From: Potentilla sterilis
Taxonomy: Eukaryota; Streptophyta; Magnoliopsida; Rosales; Rosaceae
Direction of reading: 5' to 3'
Assembly (NCBI GenBank): GCA_963682095.1
Contig: OY821758.1
Coordinates: 31,459,350-31,523,349 of the forward strand
Length of the DNA: 64,000 nt
The position numbers were made by a program, and so were the translations under genes. The notes under the pieces were generated by a model, which worked only from the letters and a program-made list of their open reading frames with translations, had not been told where the DNA came from and did no database searches. Positions 24,491 through 35,025 of the stretch are shown piece by piece (within the stretch, counting starts at the first letter, position 1; each line of letters opens with the position of its first letter).

Positions 24491-26020
24491 TTTTTTTTTC
24501 TCGTCTGGAAAAGCCTTTTTTCTGGTAGTGCTAGTTGAACCAAATCCAAACCAGAAACCTATAGGCTGCAAATGGGTGTTTAAAACCAAAAGAGATGCAT
24601 TTGGAAATGTTGAAAGACATAAAGCACGACTTGTAGCTAAAGGTTTTACACAAAAAGAAGGAATTGATTTCACAGAAACCTTTTCACCAGTTTCAACAAA
24701 AGATTCTTTCAGAATTATCATGGCCTTAGTGGCACATTATGATATGGAACTCCATCAAATGTATGTTAAAACAGCTTTCTTGAATGGTGATTTGGATGAG
24801 GTGATCTATATGAAACAACCAGAAGATTTTGTCAATGCTGGCAGTGAGCATTTAGTCTGCAGGTTAAAGAAATCCATTTATGGATTAAAGCAGGCTTCTA
24901 GACAATGGTATAAGAAATTTGATTCAGTAATTTCTTCTTTTGGATTCACATGAAAACATAGTTGATGAATGTGTTTATCTGAAAGTCTCTGGAAATAGTT
25001 TCATATTTCTTGTATTATATGTTGATGATATACTCTTGGCCAGCACTAATGTAAAAATGCTAAAGGATACCAAGAGCTTTCTGTCAAAGAATTTTGACAT
25101 GAAAGACTTAGGTGAGGCTTCATATGTACTCGGAATAGAGATTAAAAGAGATAGAACTCGCAAGCTTTTAGGACTATCTCAGAAGAATTATATTTCTAAA
25201 GTTCTGAAAAGATTCAATGTGGAAAAGTGCTCAACTGGTGAAGTACCTATATATGTCTAAAGGAGACAAGCTAACTAAAAACAAGTCTCAGGATGCAAAA
25301 GCTGCTATGGATTCTAAACCATATGCTAGACTTGTTGGCAGTTTAATGTATGCTCAAGTCTGCACCAGACCAGATTTGGCTTTTCCAGTTGGAATCTTCA
25401 GGGTTTCAATCAAATCCTAGTTGGAATCAAATCCTAGTCATGAGCCTTGGGTTGCAGGAAAGAAGGTTTTGAGATATCTTCAGGGTACTAAAAGTAATAT
25501 GCTGGTATATAAACATGTTGAAGAACTAAAACTCATAGGATATTCAGATTCTGATTTTGCTGGGAATTTTCCTACATCTAACAAGTCAACCTGTGGATAT
25601 GTTTTCATGATAGCTGGAGGAGCTATAGCCTGGAAAACCATGAAGCAAACTTTGGTGACTACTTCTACAATGCAAGCTGAGTATATTGCTGTTTATGAGA
25701 CTATGTGTGAAGGACTTTGGATTAGAAACTTTCTTATTCAAACTGAAGTTTTAAGTCACATTGTTGAAGACAAACTTGTGGTTTATTGTGATAATGAAGC
25801 AGCTGTATTCTTCTGTAAAAATAACAAAAGGTCTAGTAATTCAAAACACATTGATTTGAAGTACTATGATGTTAGACAGAGAGTGAAACGTGGAGAAGTT
25901 GGTGTACTAAGCATTAACACCAACTCACAGCTTGCAGATCCCTTCACTAAAGCTCTAGCAGTTGGCGTTTTCAAGGAGCATATCAAGAACATGGGAGTTT
26001 TATCAAGTCTAGAGTTTTAA

Positions 26021-26625
26021 GGTCCAGTGGGAGTTTAAGTTAGAAGCAAAATTAGAAATCTTCAGTTTTGAGTTCTTGAGACTAGTTGTAATTTATTCAC
26101 ATTTTGTTTTGTAATGACAGTTTATAGTTCATTCAATAATTTGAGGTATTTTCAGAAAATTGATTGCTGCAGTATTATGTTTTTAATCATCTGAATTTTG
26201 TCATACTGTTTTGATTTTATTTTGTACTTGCTATCAGATGGCTTTTATCATGGTAAATTATGATAAATACAGTTCAAGTTTTGGGAAGCCATTAGTGAAC
26301 AGTTTTGCTTGAGTTTCTGGTTTAGGAAACATAAGGTGGACTTTGATATATGTTTTTTACTCGTAAAATGCACATAAGCATATATCAGTTTTGCTGTTTT
26401 TGAACATGTGAATTGCAGGTGTGTATGTTAGTGGTACAGAAACTCTGCATTTTTGTTAAAATGGTTGTTGTTTCTTGCTCTACATGTATAGCTGCATTTT
26501 GACTGTTCTGAGAATGAGGTTTTAAGTATCAGGTTGTTATCTGCCGCGCCCTTAAGTAAGTTGATTAGTCTAATACTTACAGGAGCTTTATTTTCATGGT
26601 TTGTTGTAACAGTCCAGTGGGAGAT
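26021..26625 (+). other. Copia 3' untranslated region and polypurine tract
   Basis: About 600 bp of T-rich non-coding sequence ends in a polypurine tract, GTCCAGTGGGAGAT (26612-26625), immediately before the right LTR. Confidence 0.85.
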
Positions 26626-27169
26626 TGTTAGAAAATAAATGGACTTGTTACAATAATATCCAGAATACATGAATCATAAGCAAAGTATGAATACTAGTTT
26701 AACATGGATAATGATTTGTGCTTTCCTAGTTGTATTAGGAAACTGTGTATTGTTCCTAAAGCTAAGGAAACCTTATCGGATTCTATGAGAGGAATACTAC
26801 AGTGATTCATTCAGTGTCTAATTAGGTTTCTTGTGATTCAAGTAGTCCTTTATGGATGGACTCTTGAATTACAGATCCCTTATATATAGATGGTTTAGTC
26901 CCTGTTGATCCCATCGTCTTTAGCCTTTTGTTCTGTCCATATCAGAAGCTTTGGTGGTGATCTAACAGAAGGCATAGCCTCATTGTTTCTTGTTTCAGGT
27001 CTTACTACAGAGATGGATTCAACCAAGGGAACTGTTGGTATGATGCTGTTCAAGTTTCTGGTTTAAGTTCTTACTGTGTTCTTGTCCTGTATTCTTGGTT
27101 TTATAATTTGTTTATGTTCAAGCATTATGAATTTGGTATTGAGCATGATATTTTGTTATTGAATTAACA
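26626..27169 (+). repeat. Right (3') LTR of the copia element
   Basis: 544 bp, followed by TGGTT at 27170-27174. It differs from the left LTR at roughly ten positions. Confidence 0.97.
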
Positions 27170-27559
27170 TGGTTGACCTGGAGAAACAACTTTCAATTAC
27201 CGAAAGAACAATAATGGATGCATGTGACTTATCTACAAGTTTAGGTGCATCCATGGGTGCTCCAAATACCGAGGAGTGGCCAATCTCCAAAGTTGCGGTT
27301 CTTTTAGTCGACTCCAAGAAGGAGAAGTGCTTCTTGCGAATCGGTACCAGTTCCAATTCCATGACTGAGGGGGTTTGGTCGGTCATTCATAAAAATGTGG
27401 AGGTCAGAGATCACAGTTCAGATGATGCAAGGGAGTTTAAACATGTCAACAAAAAGAAAAGAGTCACTGGAAAACCTTCTAGAGGAGAATCGATGATTGA
27501 TGAAACTAGCTGTCAAAACCTGGCATATTCAGCAATTACTGAGGCTACAGAGGCTACAG

Positions 27560-27944
27560 GTACACAATTTTTCAAATTCTTTCAGTTGTGTGAATCTCAT
27601 GGAGGGATTAATGCATCCAAATTTCCAATTGATATGGTGAATAGTTTCACATCTGTTCTGCCTTTCGTTTTGCTGCAAGCCTGGGATTGCCATCCATTAA
27701 GTTATATGGTAACAATAGGTTGAAAAACTACCAGTGGTGAGGTTAGTTTCATATGGTACTGCAATTTATGAGAGCATTGGTTGAATTCCATAAATGTTGG
27801 ACTTTATTGTCTATAGATATGTTGGTGCAGTACGGCTTTATAGATAGGACCACTATAAAACGACATTAAGTTCCATCTATTACTTTTGGATGTCCCTAAA
27901 TTTCCATAAACTTTTGATTTTTTCGATTTGATTAAACATTTAAT
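27560..27944 (+). other. Intron sequence of the broken gene, left of the second LTR element
   Basis: Begins with the donor GGTACACAATT after the exon ending at 27559. No gene or repeat recognised. The intron continues after the second LTR element at 35026-35459. Confidence 0.6.
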
Positions 27945-28129
27945 TGTTGTAGGAGAAACAATATAGATGCAAAGCGTTACTTTATTGATAGATAAGGAGG
28001 CCTTTATATAGGCATTACATCAAGTATCCCAAGTAATCAGGGATTCCATATCTACTAAGGTAACTACTATTCTAGTCTAATTAGGTCAAGACACACAACG
28101 GAAGTTACGGAATTAACCTTCCTTGAACA
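27945..28129 (-). repeat. 3' LTR (left) of the second LTR element
   Basis: 185 bp, preceded by TTAAT. It appears identical to 34841-35025. Confidence 0.95.
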
Positions 28130-28141
28130 CTCCCCCTTGTG
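28130..28141 (-). other. Polypurine tract of the second LTR element
   Basis: On the minus strand it reads ACAAGGGGGAGT directly against the 3' LTR. Confidence 0.8.
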
Positions 28142-31100
28142 TCGCGTACCTAATGTGACACGGTGCATAACATGTTGCCTCGCTAAAACCTTGCCAAGCA
28201 AAACAAAACCTCTTGGGTAAAAATAAAAAGCTTGGTCGAAGGGAAAAGAGCACAACGCACCAACTACAATTGAAGATTACATGTGAGGTAGACTCCCCCT
28301 GATGTCTACAAGACAACTCCCCCTGATTGGTAACTCAATCTTGGAGTTCAGATTAATGGCGTATACAAACGCTCCTCACAAGCTTCAAAAGTAGGTGTGG
28401 CCAATGATCGAGTCATTGAATACAGCCACATTATCCTTGTATTAGACCAGCTACACTTAGCTTTACTTGGTCTTAAGGAAGAAGGTCGCTTAACAACTCA
28501 AAACTAGAGTTCGCGTTGAAAATCAGATTCACGCGCAGCATGACCTTCGTGTACTTAAATAGTCATAACTCCTTCGATACAGTAGGTATGAACGAACCGT
28601 AAAATGTTCTGGAAACTAGACACCCATATCTTTCCAGTGATATAAAGTACACAACGTGGTTCGTTCTGAGCTGATCACAAAGCTCTGTCGAAGGTGACTG
28701 ATCTGCAAATTACCGGACAGATTCGTCCTACTTTGCTAAAACAGCCATAACTCACTCAATATGATAGCTATAATCAAATGGTTGGTGTCCCTGGAAAGTA
28801 GACACATAGAGCTTTCCAACGGTACTAAGTTTACCATTTTCCGATGAGTGAGTTGTCATGTAGGTCACGGGGAAGTTGACGTACAGAACTAGGCAGAATC
28901 TGGAATTGCCTATTGATATGTCTTTCATGATGGGATCGAATGAGCCTAAACTTTTCTCTCTTAAAAGAAAGTACCGCCATATACCATGGCATTGCGTGGG
29001 CGCGTCTAGCCATCACTTTGGCTTTATAAGTTTATAGCGAATGAGATGTCGAGTCGAGCATATTATGACAAGTACATGATTGCGCACATGATACTTAGAT
29101 AGAGAGTTTCATCTCCCAAGACTTCTCGTCACATAGACGAAACGAGTCTTCTCAAGACATCGACTAATCATGGGATACATATAGGCTTTGGTTTAACGTC
29201 CATTAGTTTGCCATAAGCCGATAGATGAACAAGTTCATCACTAACGGTTCTCACATTTGAGACCAAGTATTCCCAAGATCTTTTCATTCTTAACGTCGGA
29301 TTAGTGATATCTCAATCACAATTCATCCGTAATTTACACGCAAATAGGCATGATTCATTACATTTCATCTCCAATCAAGTAGTTGCTCAACCGCGTTATA
29401 CAATATCCAACCAGAAGATTTGAACCCATATAGAGAACATCCTAATCTGATAGCATACGCACTTCGAGGTTTTTGCTTACTTGACTTGGGTGAAAACTGA
29501 TCCATTCATGATATTTATGTACATCTCTTTACTTAGTCCCAATAGAGATGATACAAGCTGCATGATCAGTTTTTCGGAACTACCTAACTGACAAGGTAGT
29601 GGAGTGTGATATGACTCCATTACGAGAGCATATGTCATCGTAGTCGATTCCAGGGCGTTTGTGAGAGACCTTGCGCCACAAGGTGAGTCTAGGCTCTTTT
29701 TCTCACTACGCTTTCAATCAAAGATTATCGATAGGGTTTACACTTGCGGTGTCGGCATCACCTGACCAAGGACCTATCTCTTTGTATAAACTGGATCGCA
29801 TATCTTTCCGTGTAGGCCAATTCACAACGTTGGTATTTGCTTCAACGAAGTGAGTGTATTCGATATCTAACTCATAGACCACGTACTCATGTACACTAGT
29901 GTAATTCGCATTTGTAGAGATCTCTATATGGATTGGCTTCTCATTGAGGCGTCCCCCAATAATAACCTTAATCCAGAAAATCCATGAGACGAATGAGTTG
30001 TCATTGATCCGAGGATCAAGTTGTGCCATACTCGCATTCGGCGAGTGTATATCGAACAAAGTGCCCTCTCTACACTTCTTGTGAGAGTCACGGCCTAGTG
30101 ACACCATCTACCACTTTTGTGGAGTCACCATGTCACCATTTATGAATGACAATATGTCCATTGATTTGGACATCAATCCTTACAGGCATGTTGATACAAG
30201 AGTACTATTCCGATCTTTTCCTTGAAAGACCAATAGTTTGCTCTTTGCAGCATGTATATCAAATCTCGTCACTTTGATTTATGGGACTTTGGGAACATGA
30301 TGAGGCACAGTGGGGACAAACCACGGCAATGCCAAGTCGTTCTACTTGAACAAACTTGTTCTTCTCTCCCCCTAACGACGGGGAGACTGGCTCATCAAAA
30401 AGTGACATAAACGAGATCGCCTGTTAAGGTTTATATATAGCGGACTATAGGTGGAAGCTGACGTCTTATTCAAAGACGTTATTCATAATCAAATAACCCA
30501 TCATTGAGCGCTTGTGGTAGCGCAATATGGCACATAAAGTATGTGGACGGTATAGGGTATTGATCGTTAACACTTATACGTTAACAAGATGCATTCCGTT
30601 ACAAAATGTAACATGCATGTATGCTTCCTGAAACGTTTCACTATGTTCCGGAACACCAAATGCCACCAAATTTTAACAGTAGGTAGGCACATGTGTTAGG
30701 ATTCCAACGCCGCCGGCCTCATTGTCGGAACCGGTCGGAAACATACCGAACCGGTCGGAATAGTCGCCGGAGGTCAGTGAACGTTTGTGTCGAGTGGTTC
30801 ATCACCTTCCAGGTGTCCAATGGCTCTGAAATTTTATGAGCAGGTAGCCATGGATGTTAGGAATCGGTGGACCAAATTTCACCTCAAGAACCGGCCTAAA
30901 AGTAGGTAAACCGGTCCTCACAATGACGAGTCCGCGAGCTAAAAAAACCAGAAATTTTAGGTTTTTGCTACTTTTCTATCATTGTGAAGGTGCTTCATAA
31001 CATCTAAGTGTTATGGCTTGAGTTTAACCATGAGGTATATCACCATAGTATCATTGTATCTCAAATTGAACTATGAGAAGGCATCAAAGCCATCATCTTA

Positions 31101-31790
31101 TGTATCATTGCCTTTAGCGTAGGAGGGCGTTACTCCAAAACTTTGCTAAAGATTAAGCTTCCATATGTTGAGCATAGCTAATGAAGGATCATAAGGGGGG
31201 ATCATATGCACGTTTAAATGCATAGATGGTGCTTCCATTGACTTGGAGGAAGACTTGGGTGACGTTAATGTCATCCTTGAGCCTTGAGCATTGCTCATGA
31301 CGCTACCAAATTCTTTTGGTAATCTTTGATCCCAATAGCTTCTTTGCTCAAAAGAAACGATGTCCATAGCTTTCTTGCATATATGGATCATCAAAACATG
31401 TCCAAAATTCCGGACTATGTATGGAAGAGTCTACATGAGTCGTCGATTCAAAGAATCCGAATCATAGTATACGTGAAATACATTCACAATATTGACTCAT
31501 AAGTTGTGCGCATTCATTAGAAGCGATACATAAGAAATCAATTCAATTTTCACAATGAGTTTCAAGGTGATAAACGTTGGCACCAATATCTTTAAGTGGT
31601 GAGCAAGGTTCGATGTAGATTAGCTACACACTTAATGTCTCTATGATACATTCATAAGAGTGTAGAGACAAGGGTTTTATGCCAAGACATATAAACCGGA
31701 ATATATACTCAATTCCTATAGAGTGTGCAACATGGCGTGTAGTATCACAAGATAAAACATAGGCATGCTTAAAGGCGTACTAGACACATC
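28142..31790 (-). pseudogene. Decayed copia pol region
   Basis: No long open frame survives. At about 29380-29480 the minus strand still reads KPRSAYAIRLGCSLYGFKSSGWILYN, which matches the copia RT motif SLYGLKQSGRxWYN at nearly every conserved position, so the region derives from pol. The remaining 3.6 kb has the same strand bias of fragmentary frames (for example 29718-30107 and 31146-31394) but no other motif I can defend. Confidence 0.65.
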
Positions 31791-31859
31791 CGTTAACGCT
31801 CAAAAATAGAGCCGGAAAACAACCAGAATGAGCCAACATCGATACTATAGAGACATAAA

Positions 31860-32500
31860 TGTCTAAACCAAGTATCCAGGACCGAGGCCATGAGCTAGCT
31901 ATCCGAGGCCGAAGCCAAGTTAGAATGGGAGCCAAGCCGAAACAAGGCAAGGAAGGGCCATGGTCAAGCATAGGCGCGTGCTAGGCTAGCCAAGGCCGAA
32001 GCCGAGGTGGTGCACGGGCAGGCCGAGGCCGAGCAAATGTCAAGGCATGCCAAGGCCGAAACCAAGGCGTGTCGAGGCAAAAGCAAAGGCTTTTGGGGCC
32101 GAGGCTTGATGTTGGAGTCAAGGTCATGCGAGTTGCCGATGGATAGCCTAGGCCGAAGCGAAGGCTTACCGAGGCATAAAACAAGGACCTGACGAGGCCG
32201 ATGCCATGCTAAAGAGCCAAAGGCATGCCGAGGCCGAAGCCAAGACGTGCCGGAGTGAGTGCATGGGCTTATAAGGCCGAGATGGCTGCTGGCCGGGCCG
32301 TGTTCAGGCCAACGCCGAGGCCGAGGCCGGGGCGCTGCTAGGCGGGCCGTGTGCGTGCCAAGGTCCGGAGACCGAGGGGGCGGCAGCATGTGGTTGTGGC
32401 GGAGCTGTAGTCCAAGCAACGCGTAAGCTAAGCCAAGGCCGAAACCGAGGCTAGGCAAGGCGGGCTTTGGTGGGCGCAAGAGTGCCGAGGCCGAGGCCGG
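31860..32500 (-). repeat. GC-rich degenerate repeat (GCCGAGGCCGAAGCCAAG type)
   Basis: Irregular copies of AAGGCCGAAGCCAAGGC and GCATGCCGAGGCC run for about 640 bp. They open long frames in several phases with Pro/Arg/Ala-rich translations, which I do not regard as genes. Confidence 0.75.
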
Positions 32501-32555
32501 GCAATGCGCATGCATCCGCTTATGTACGCAAGCATGTCAATTTGTTTCTTGACGA

Positions 32556-32895
32556 GTGAGGCCTGGCGGATCGCGACCAAGTTGGCGGATGGCCATGGCG
32601 AGCGAGGCCTGGCGGATCGCGGCCAAGTTGGCGGATGGCCATGGCGAGCGAGGCCTGGCGGATCGCAGCCAAGTTGGCGGATGGCCATGGCGAGCGAGGC
32701 CTGGCGGATCGCGGCCAAGTTGGCGGATGGCCATGGCGAGCGAGGCCTGGCGGATCGCAGCCAAGTTGGCGGATGGCCATGGCGAGCGATGCCTGGCGGA
32801 TCGCGGCCAAGTTGGCGGATCGCAGAGTTGGCGGATCGCGGCCAAGTTGGCGGATCGCAGAGTTGGCGGATCACGGCCAAGTTGGCGGATCGCAA
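32556..32895. repeat. 46-bp tandem repeat
   Basis: About five and a half copies of a 46-bp unit (GGCCTGGCGGATCGCG, then CCAAGTTGGCGGATGGCCAT, then GGCGAGCGA) run at 32556-32805. Shorter 22-30 bp units built on AGTTGGCGGATCGC follow, to 32895. Because 46 is not a multiple of three, all frames stay open and look like overlapping ORFs on both strands. Confidence 0.95.
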
Positions 32896-32899
32896 TTTC

Positions 32900-34480
32900 T
32901 CGCGAGTCACTCATTTTGTCTCTTGTGATTTTTCGAGTTAACATCACCAATTAGGTTGGTGAACTCAATCAACATGCCATGTAAATGTGTAATGCGATTC
33001 ATTGCATTCACATATAGCTTTTTTTTTTTTTTAGGGAATCGAACCATATATGCATCAAAATGCCAATGGTTATATCGAGATCTTGACCATAAAGAGTGTA
33101 TCGACTAAGTAGCATTAGTCACACATGTGAGGTCTATGCCTGCACAAAATCAACGGATTTGTAGTCACTTTGACTATGAAATTGAAGTCATATGCTTCAT
33201 ATTTATTGCAAATTATCTTTTGCTGTTGAAATCCGTAATCATGAGGATATACTCTCATCTTCTTCCATGTATCTCTTGTATACATTGACCATATGATTGC
33301 AATTTTGCAATTAGTGAACCGATAGAACCATATCCATGACATGATTCTCTCTTTTTTCAATGGCCATTCTCTAGGCGCATTTTATGGTCAATTGTTTCTT
33401 TATATCAAAAGAACAAGAGGGAAGGAATTGAATGGTCGAGACCAAGATTCTGGTTACTCAATTCAATTTGTTGTGACAATTTCCGTCACATATCGATGTT
33501 ACAGTGACAATTTCCGTCACACATCATGAGTTTGTCCCCTTTGTGACTCCCTTAGGATCGTCACAAGCATCGACAATATTATGTCGGAATCGTGATTAAA
33601 TATTCACGAAGAGTTGTGGTTCACAGTGACATCACAGCCACAAGCACAACTTTGGACGGTAACATCACAGTTACCCCATAAATACTGTGATACGCAGGGG
33701 TGGGTGGGGCCCCTTTGTATCGTCCTGAAAAACACACAAGTTCCAACACATATACACAAGTTCAAATAATTGAAATTGCGAAAAACGGGAGCTTTTATTA
33801 AATCATACTTGCTAGTTCGCCAAATGAACTGCGTTTAAAAATTGCGCTTAAGGACTCGGTTATGATCCTTGTGCAATTTTGAGATGCTCTTCCATGTACG
33901 TGCAACGAAATAATCCTCGCAATTACATCGCGATGCGTCGTGCAATAAGTTTCATGGAAAAGAAAAACATATGGTTAGTCATATTCACCATATATGGAGC
34001 AGTAAAACTAATAAAAAGAATTACTGCAGTAACTGTTTTTAACCTTTATGGTAAAAACTTTTTAACTGAGGTAAGTACAATTACCGTTTTGCCCCTTGCA
34101 CAGTAGAATTCGTTTAACAGCCGAATCGGGTCGGGTTGGACACGGGTCGGGTCAGGCCCAAGGGTCCGGGTCGAGATCTGGAGATCCGGATCTGACTGAA
34201 ACGGTGACGAATCGGGGCAGCAGGACTGGGTCGGCGGCGCTAAGCTGCGTACAGGCGTGCAAATCCGGGCATCGACGTCGTTTGGGCTGCGTCGACAGAG
34301 GCGGCGACGTCAGAGGCTGCGACGACTAGGTTGGAGCGCGCTAGGGCTTCGTCGAAGCATCGAGGTGGGCCGCCGGATTGGAGCGGCTTCGGGCTGAGGC
34401 GTCGACCGAGCAGGCGTCGTCTCTGGATTGCATCGCGGCGGGGAGGCGATGAGAGAGAACGCCGTCGAACCATCGGAGGG
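32900..34480 (-). other. Non-coding interior and GC-rich leader of the second LTR element
   Basis: AT-rich to about 34080, with a short direct repeat GTGACAATTTCCGTCACA at 33473-33521. It then turns GC-rich with CGGGTCGGG tracts (34120-34180). No domain found. Confidence 0.5.
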
Positions 34481-34523
34481 TGCCCAGAGCAAATTACTGG
34501 GTGCCCTGAGCTTCTTCAGCCTC

Positions 34524-34740
34524 TGCCGACAAAGATGTCGTCGGCAGTTCAATAGTATATGATGTACCGACGAATTGGTTGTCGGCAAAAAGTTCCTGGG
34601 GGCTTCTTAGCTTTTCCGACAAAGAGTTGTCGGTAGAACCTGGTGCCCTGGGATTGTTTTCTTTCTTCCGACGAAGGGGTTGCCGGCAGAAAGTGATTTC
34701 TGGGGAGGGCCTTCTTTGCCGACAAGCAGTTGCCGGCAGA
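34524..34740. repeat. Array of five short hairpins in the element's 5' leader
   Basis: Five inverted repeats sit at 34524-34546, 34567-34585, 34616-34633, 34668-34687 and 34718-34737. Each has the pattern CCGAC-N8to10-GTCGG or GCCGG. The first has perfect 7-bp arms (TGCCGAC/GTCGGCA). Between them are recurring words such as CTGGGGGCTTC and CCTGGGATTG. They lie 100-320 bp from the 5' LTR. Confidence 0.75.
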
Positions 34741-34824
34741 AAAGCTAGGGTTGCTGAAATTTTTTTTTTTTTTTTTTTTTCGGCAAAAAGCTAGGGTTTT
34801 TGCTATCAAGCACAGGGTTAGAAA

Positions 34825-34840
34825 CTACGTGCTGATAACG
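34825..34840 (-). other. Primer-binding-site-like sequence of the second LTR element
   Basis: On the minus strand it reads CGTTATCAGCACG next to the 5' LTR. Its position is right for a primer site. I do not assign the tRNA. Confidence 0.6.
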
Positions 34841-35025
34841 TGTTGTAGGAGAAACAATATAGATGCAAAGCGTTACTTTATTGATAGATAAGGAGGCCTT
34901 TATATAGGCATTACATCAAGTATCCCAAGTAATCAGGGATTCCATATCTACTAAGGTAACTACTATTCTAGTCTAATTAGGTCAAGACACACAACGGAAG
35001 TTACGGAATTAACCTTCCTTGAACA
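34841..35025 (-). repeat. 5' LTR (right) of the second LTR element
   Basis: 185 bp, followed by TTAAT (35026-35030). Confidence 0.95.

Larger units (their letters stand above)
16730..24530 (-). mobile_element. CACTA-1: En/Spm-type element inside copia pol, itself hosting a hAT element
   Basis: Ends are CACTACCAG at the left and CTGGTAGTG at the right. A 3-bp CTA duplication (16727-16729 and 24531-24533) flanks it, as expected for CACTA elements. Subterminal arrays of ATAGCCGACGAAA and its inverse TTTCGTCGGCTAT lie at both ends. Without the 4.3-kb hAT insertion it is about 3.5 kb. It keeps only remnants of a TNPA-like gene, on the minus strand, and has no TNPD, so it is a non-autonomous deletion derivative. 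The composite element at 39405-57120 is the closest relative in the window. Confidence 0.96.
14027..26020 (+). pseudogene. Copia gag-pol, interrupted by CACTA-1 and several stops
   Basis: Gag (UBN2/DUF4219-type, TGTNYRAWKESIENYM) runs from about 14040. A CCHC knuckle follows (CYFCKKIGHMKKDC, 14761-14803), then a protease-like WWLDSGSPVHI segment with DSG, a gag-pre-integrase HRRLGH...CVECYKGK, and an integrase core (HTDICGP, VRSDRGGEF). RT resumes after the CACTA insertion at 24534 (GCKWVFKTK, YVDDILLAS), followed by RNase H ending at 26020 (YSDSDFAG, CDNEAA, KHIDLKYY). Defects: stops at about 14597, 15299, 15620 and 15974, frame changes near 24950 and 25250, and a stop at about 25418. In RT motif A the catalytic Asp of the usual MDVKTAFLNG is Tyr (MYVKTAFLNG). 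The CACTA element splits NAVWEL from VEPNPNQ; removing it and one CTA restores the frame. Confidence 0.93.
12239..27169 (+). mobile_element. Ty1/copia LTR retrotransposon, hosting CACTA-1
   Basis: Two 544-bp LTRs begin TGTTAGAAAATAAATGG and end GAATTAACA. A 5-bp target-site duplication, TGGTT, flanks the element (12234-12238 and 27170-27174). A tRNA-iMet-type primer site follows the left LTR and a polypurine tract precedes the right one. The domain order gag, zinc knuckle, protease-like, integrase, RT, RNase H is that of Ty1/copia. Without the nested CACTA element it would be about 7.1 kb. I count about ten differences between the LTRs (roughly 2%), a fairly recent insertion. It lies inside an exon of the gene at 12080-39111. 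Confidence 0.97.
27945..35025 (-). mobile_element. Second LTR retrotransposon (copia-like, minus strand), coding-deficient
   Basis: Two 185-bp LTRs (27945-28129 and 34841-35025), TG...CA ends, with a perfect TTAAT duplication (27940-27944 and 35026-35030). By eye the LTRs are identical. On the minus strand a purine tract (ACAAGGGGGAGT) abuts the left LTR and a primer-site-like CGTTATCAGCACG abuts the right LTR, so transcription would run right to left. The 6.7-kb interior has no intact gag or pol. Only a decayed RT piece, GC-rich repeats and a hairpin array are recognisable. Identical LTRs with a ruined interior suggest recent mobilisation by proteins supplied from elsewhere. Confidence 0.92.

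Noticed and set aside
29718..30107. 129-codon minus-strand frame in the second LTR element as an intact gene
   Set aside because: It lies in decayed pol sequence, has no complete motif and is much shorter than any copia domain set.
32428..32954. Overlapping 96-160 codon open frames on both strands
   Set aside because: They are produced by a 46-bp tandem repeat and GC-rich repeat; the translation is the same unit in three phases, without a domain.
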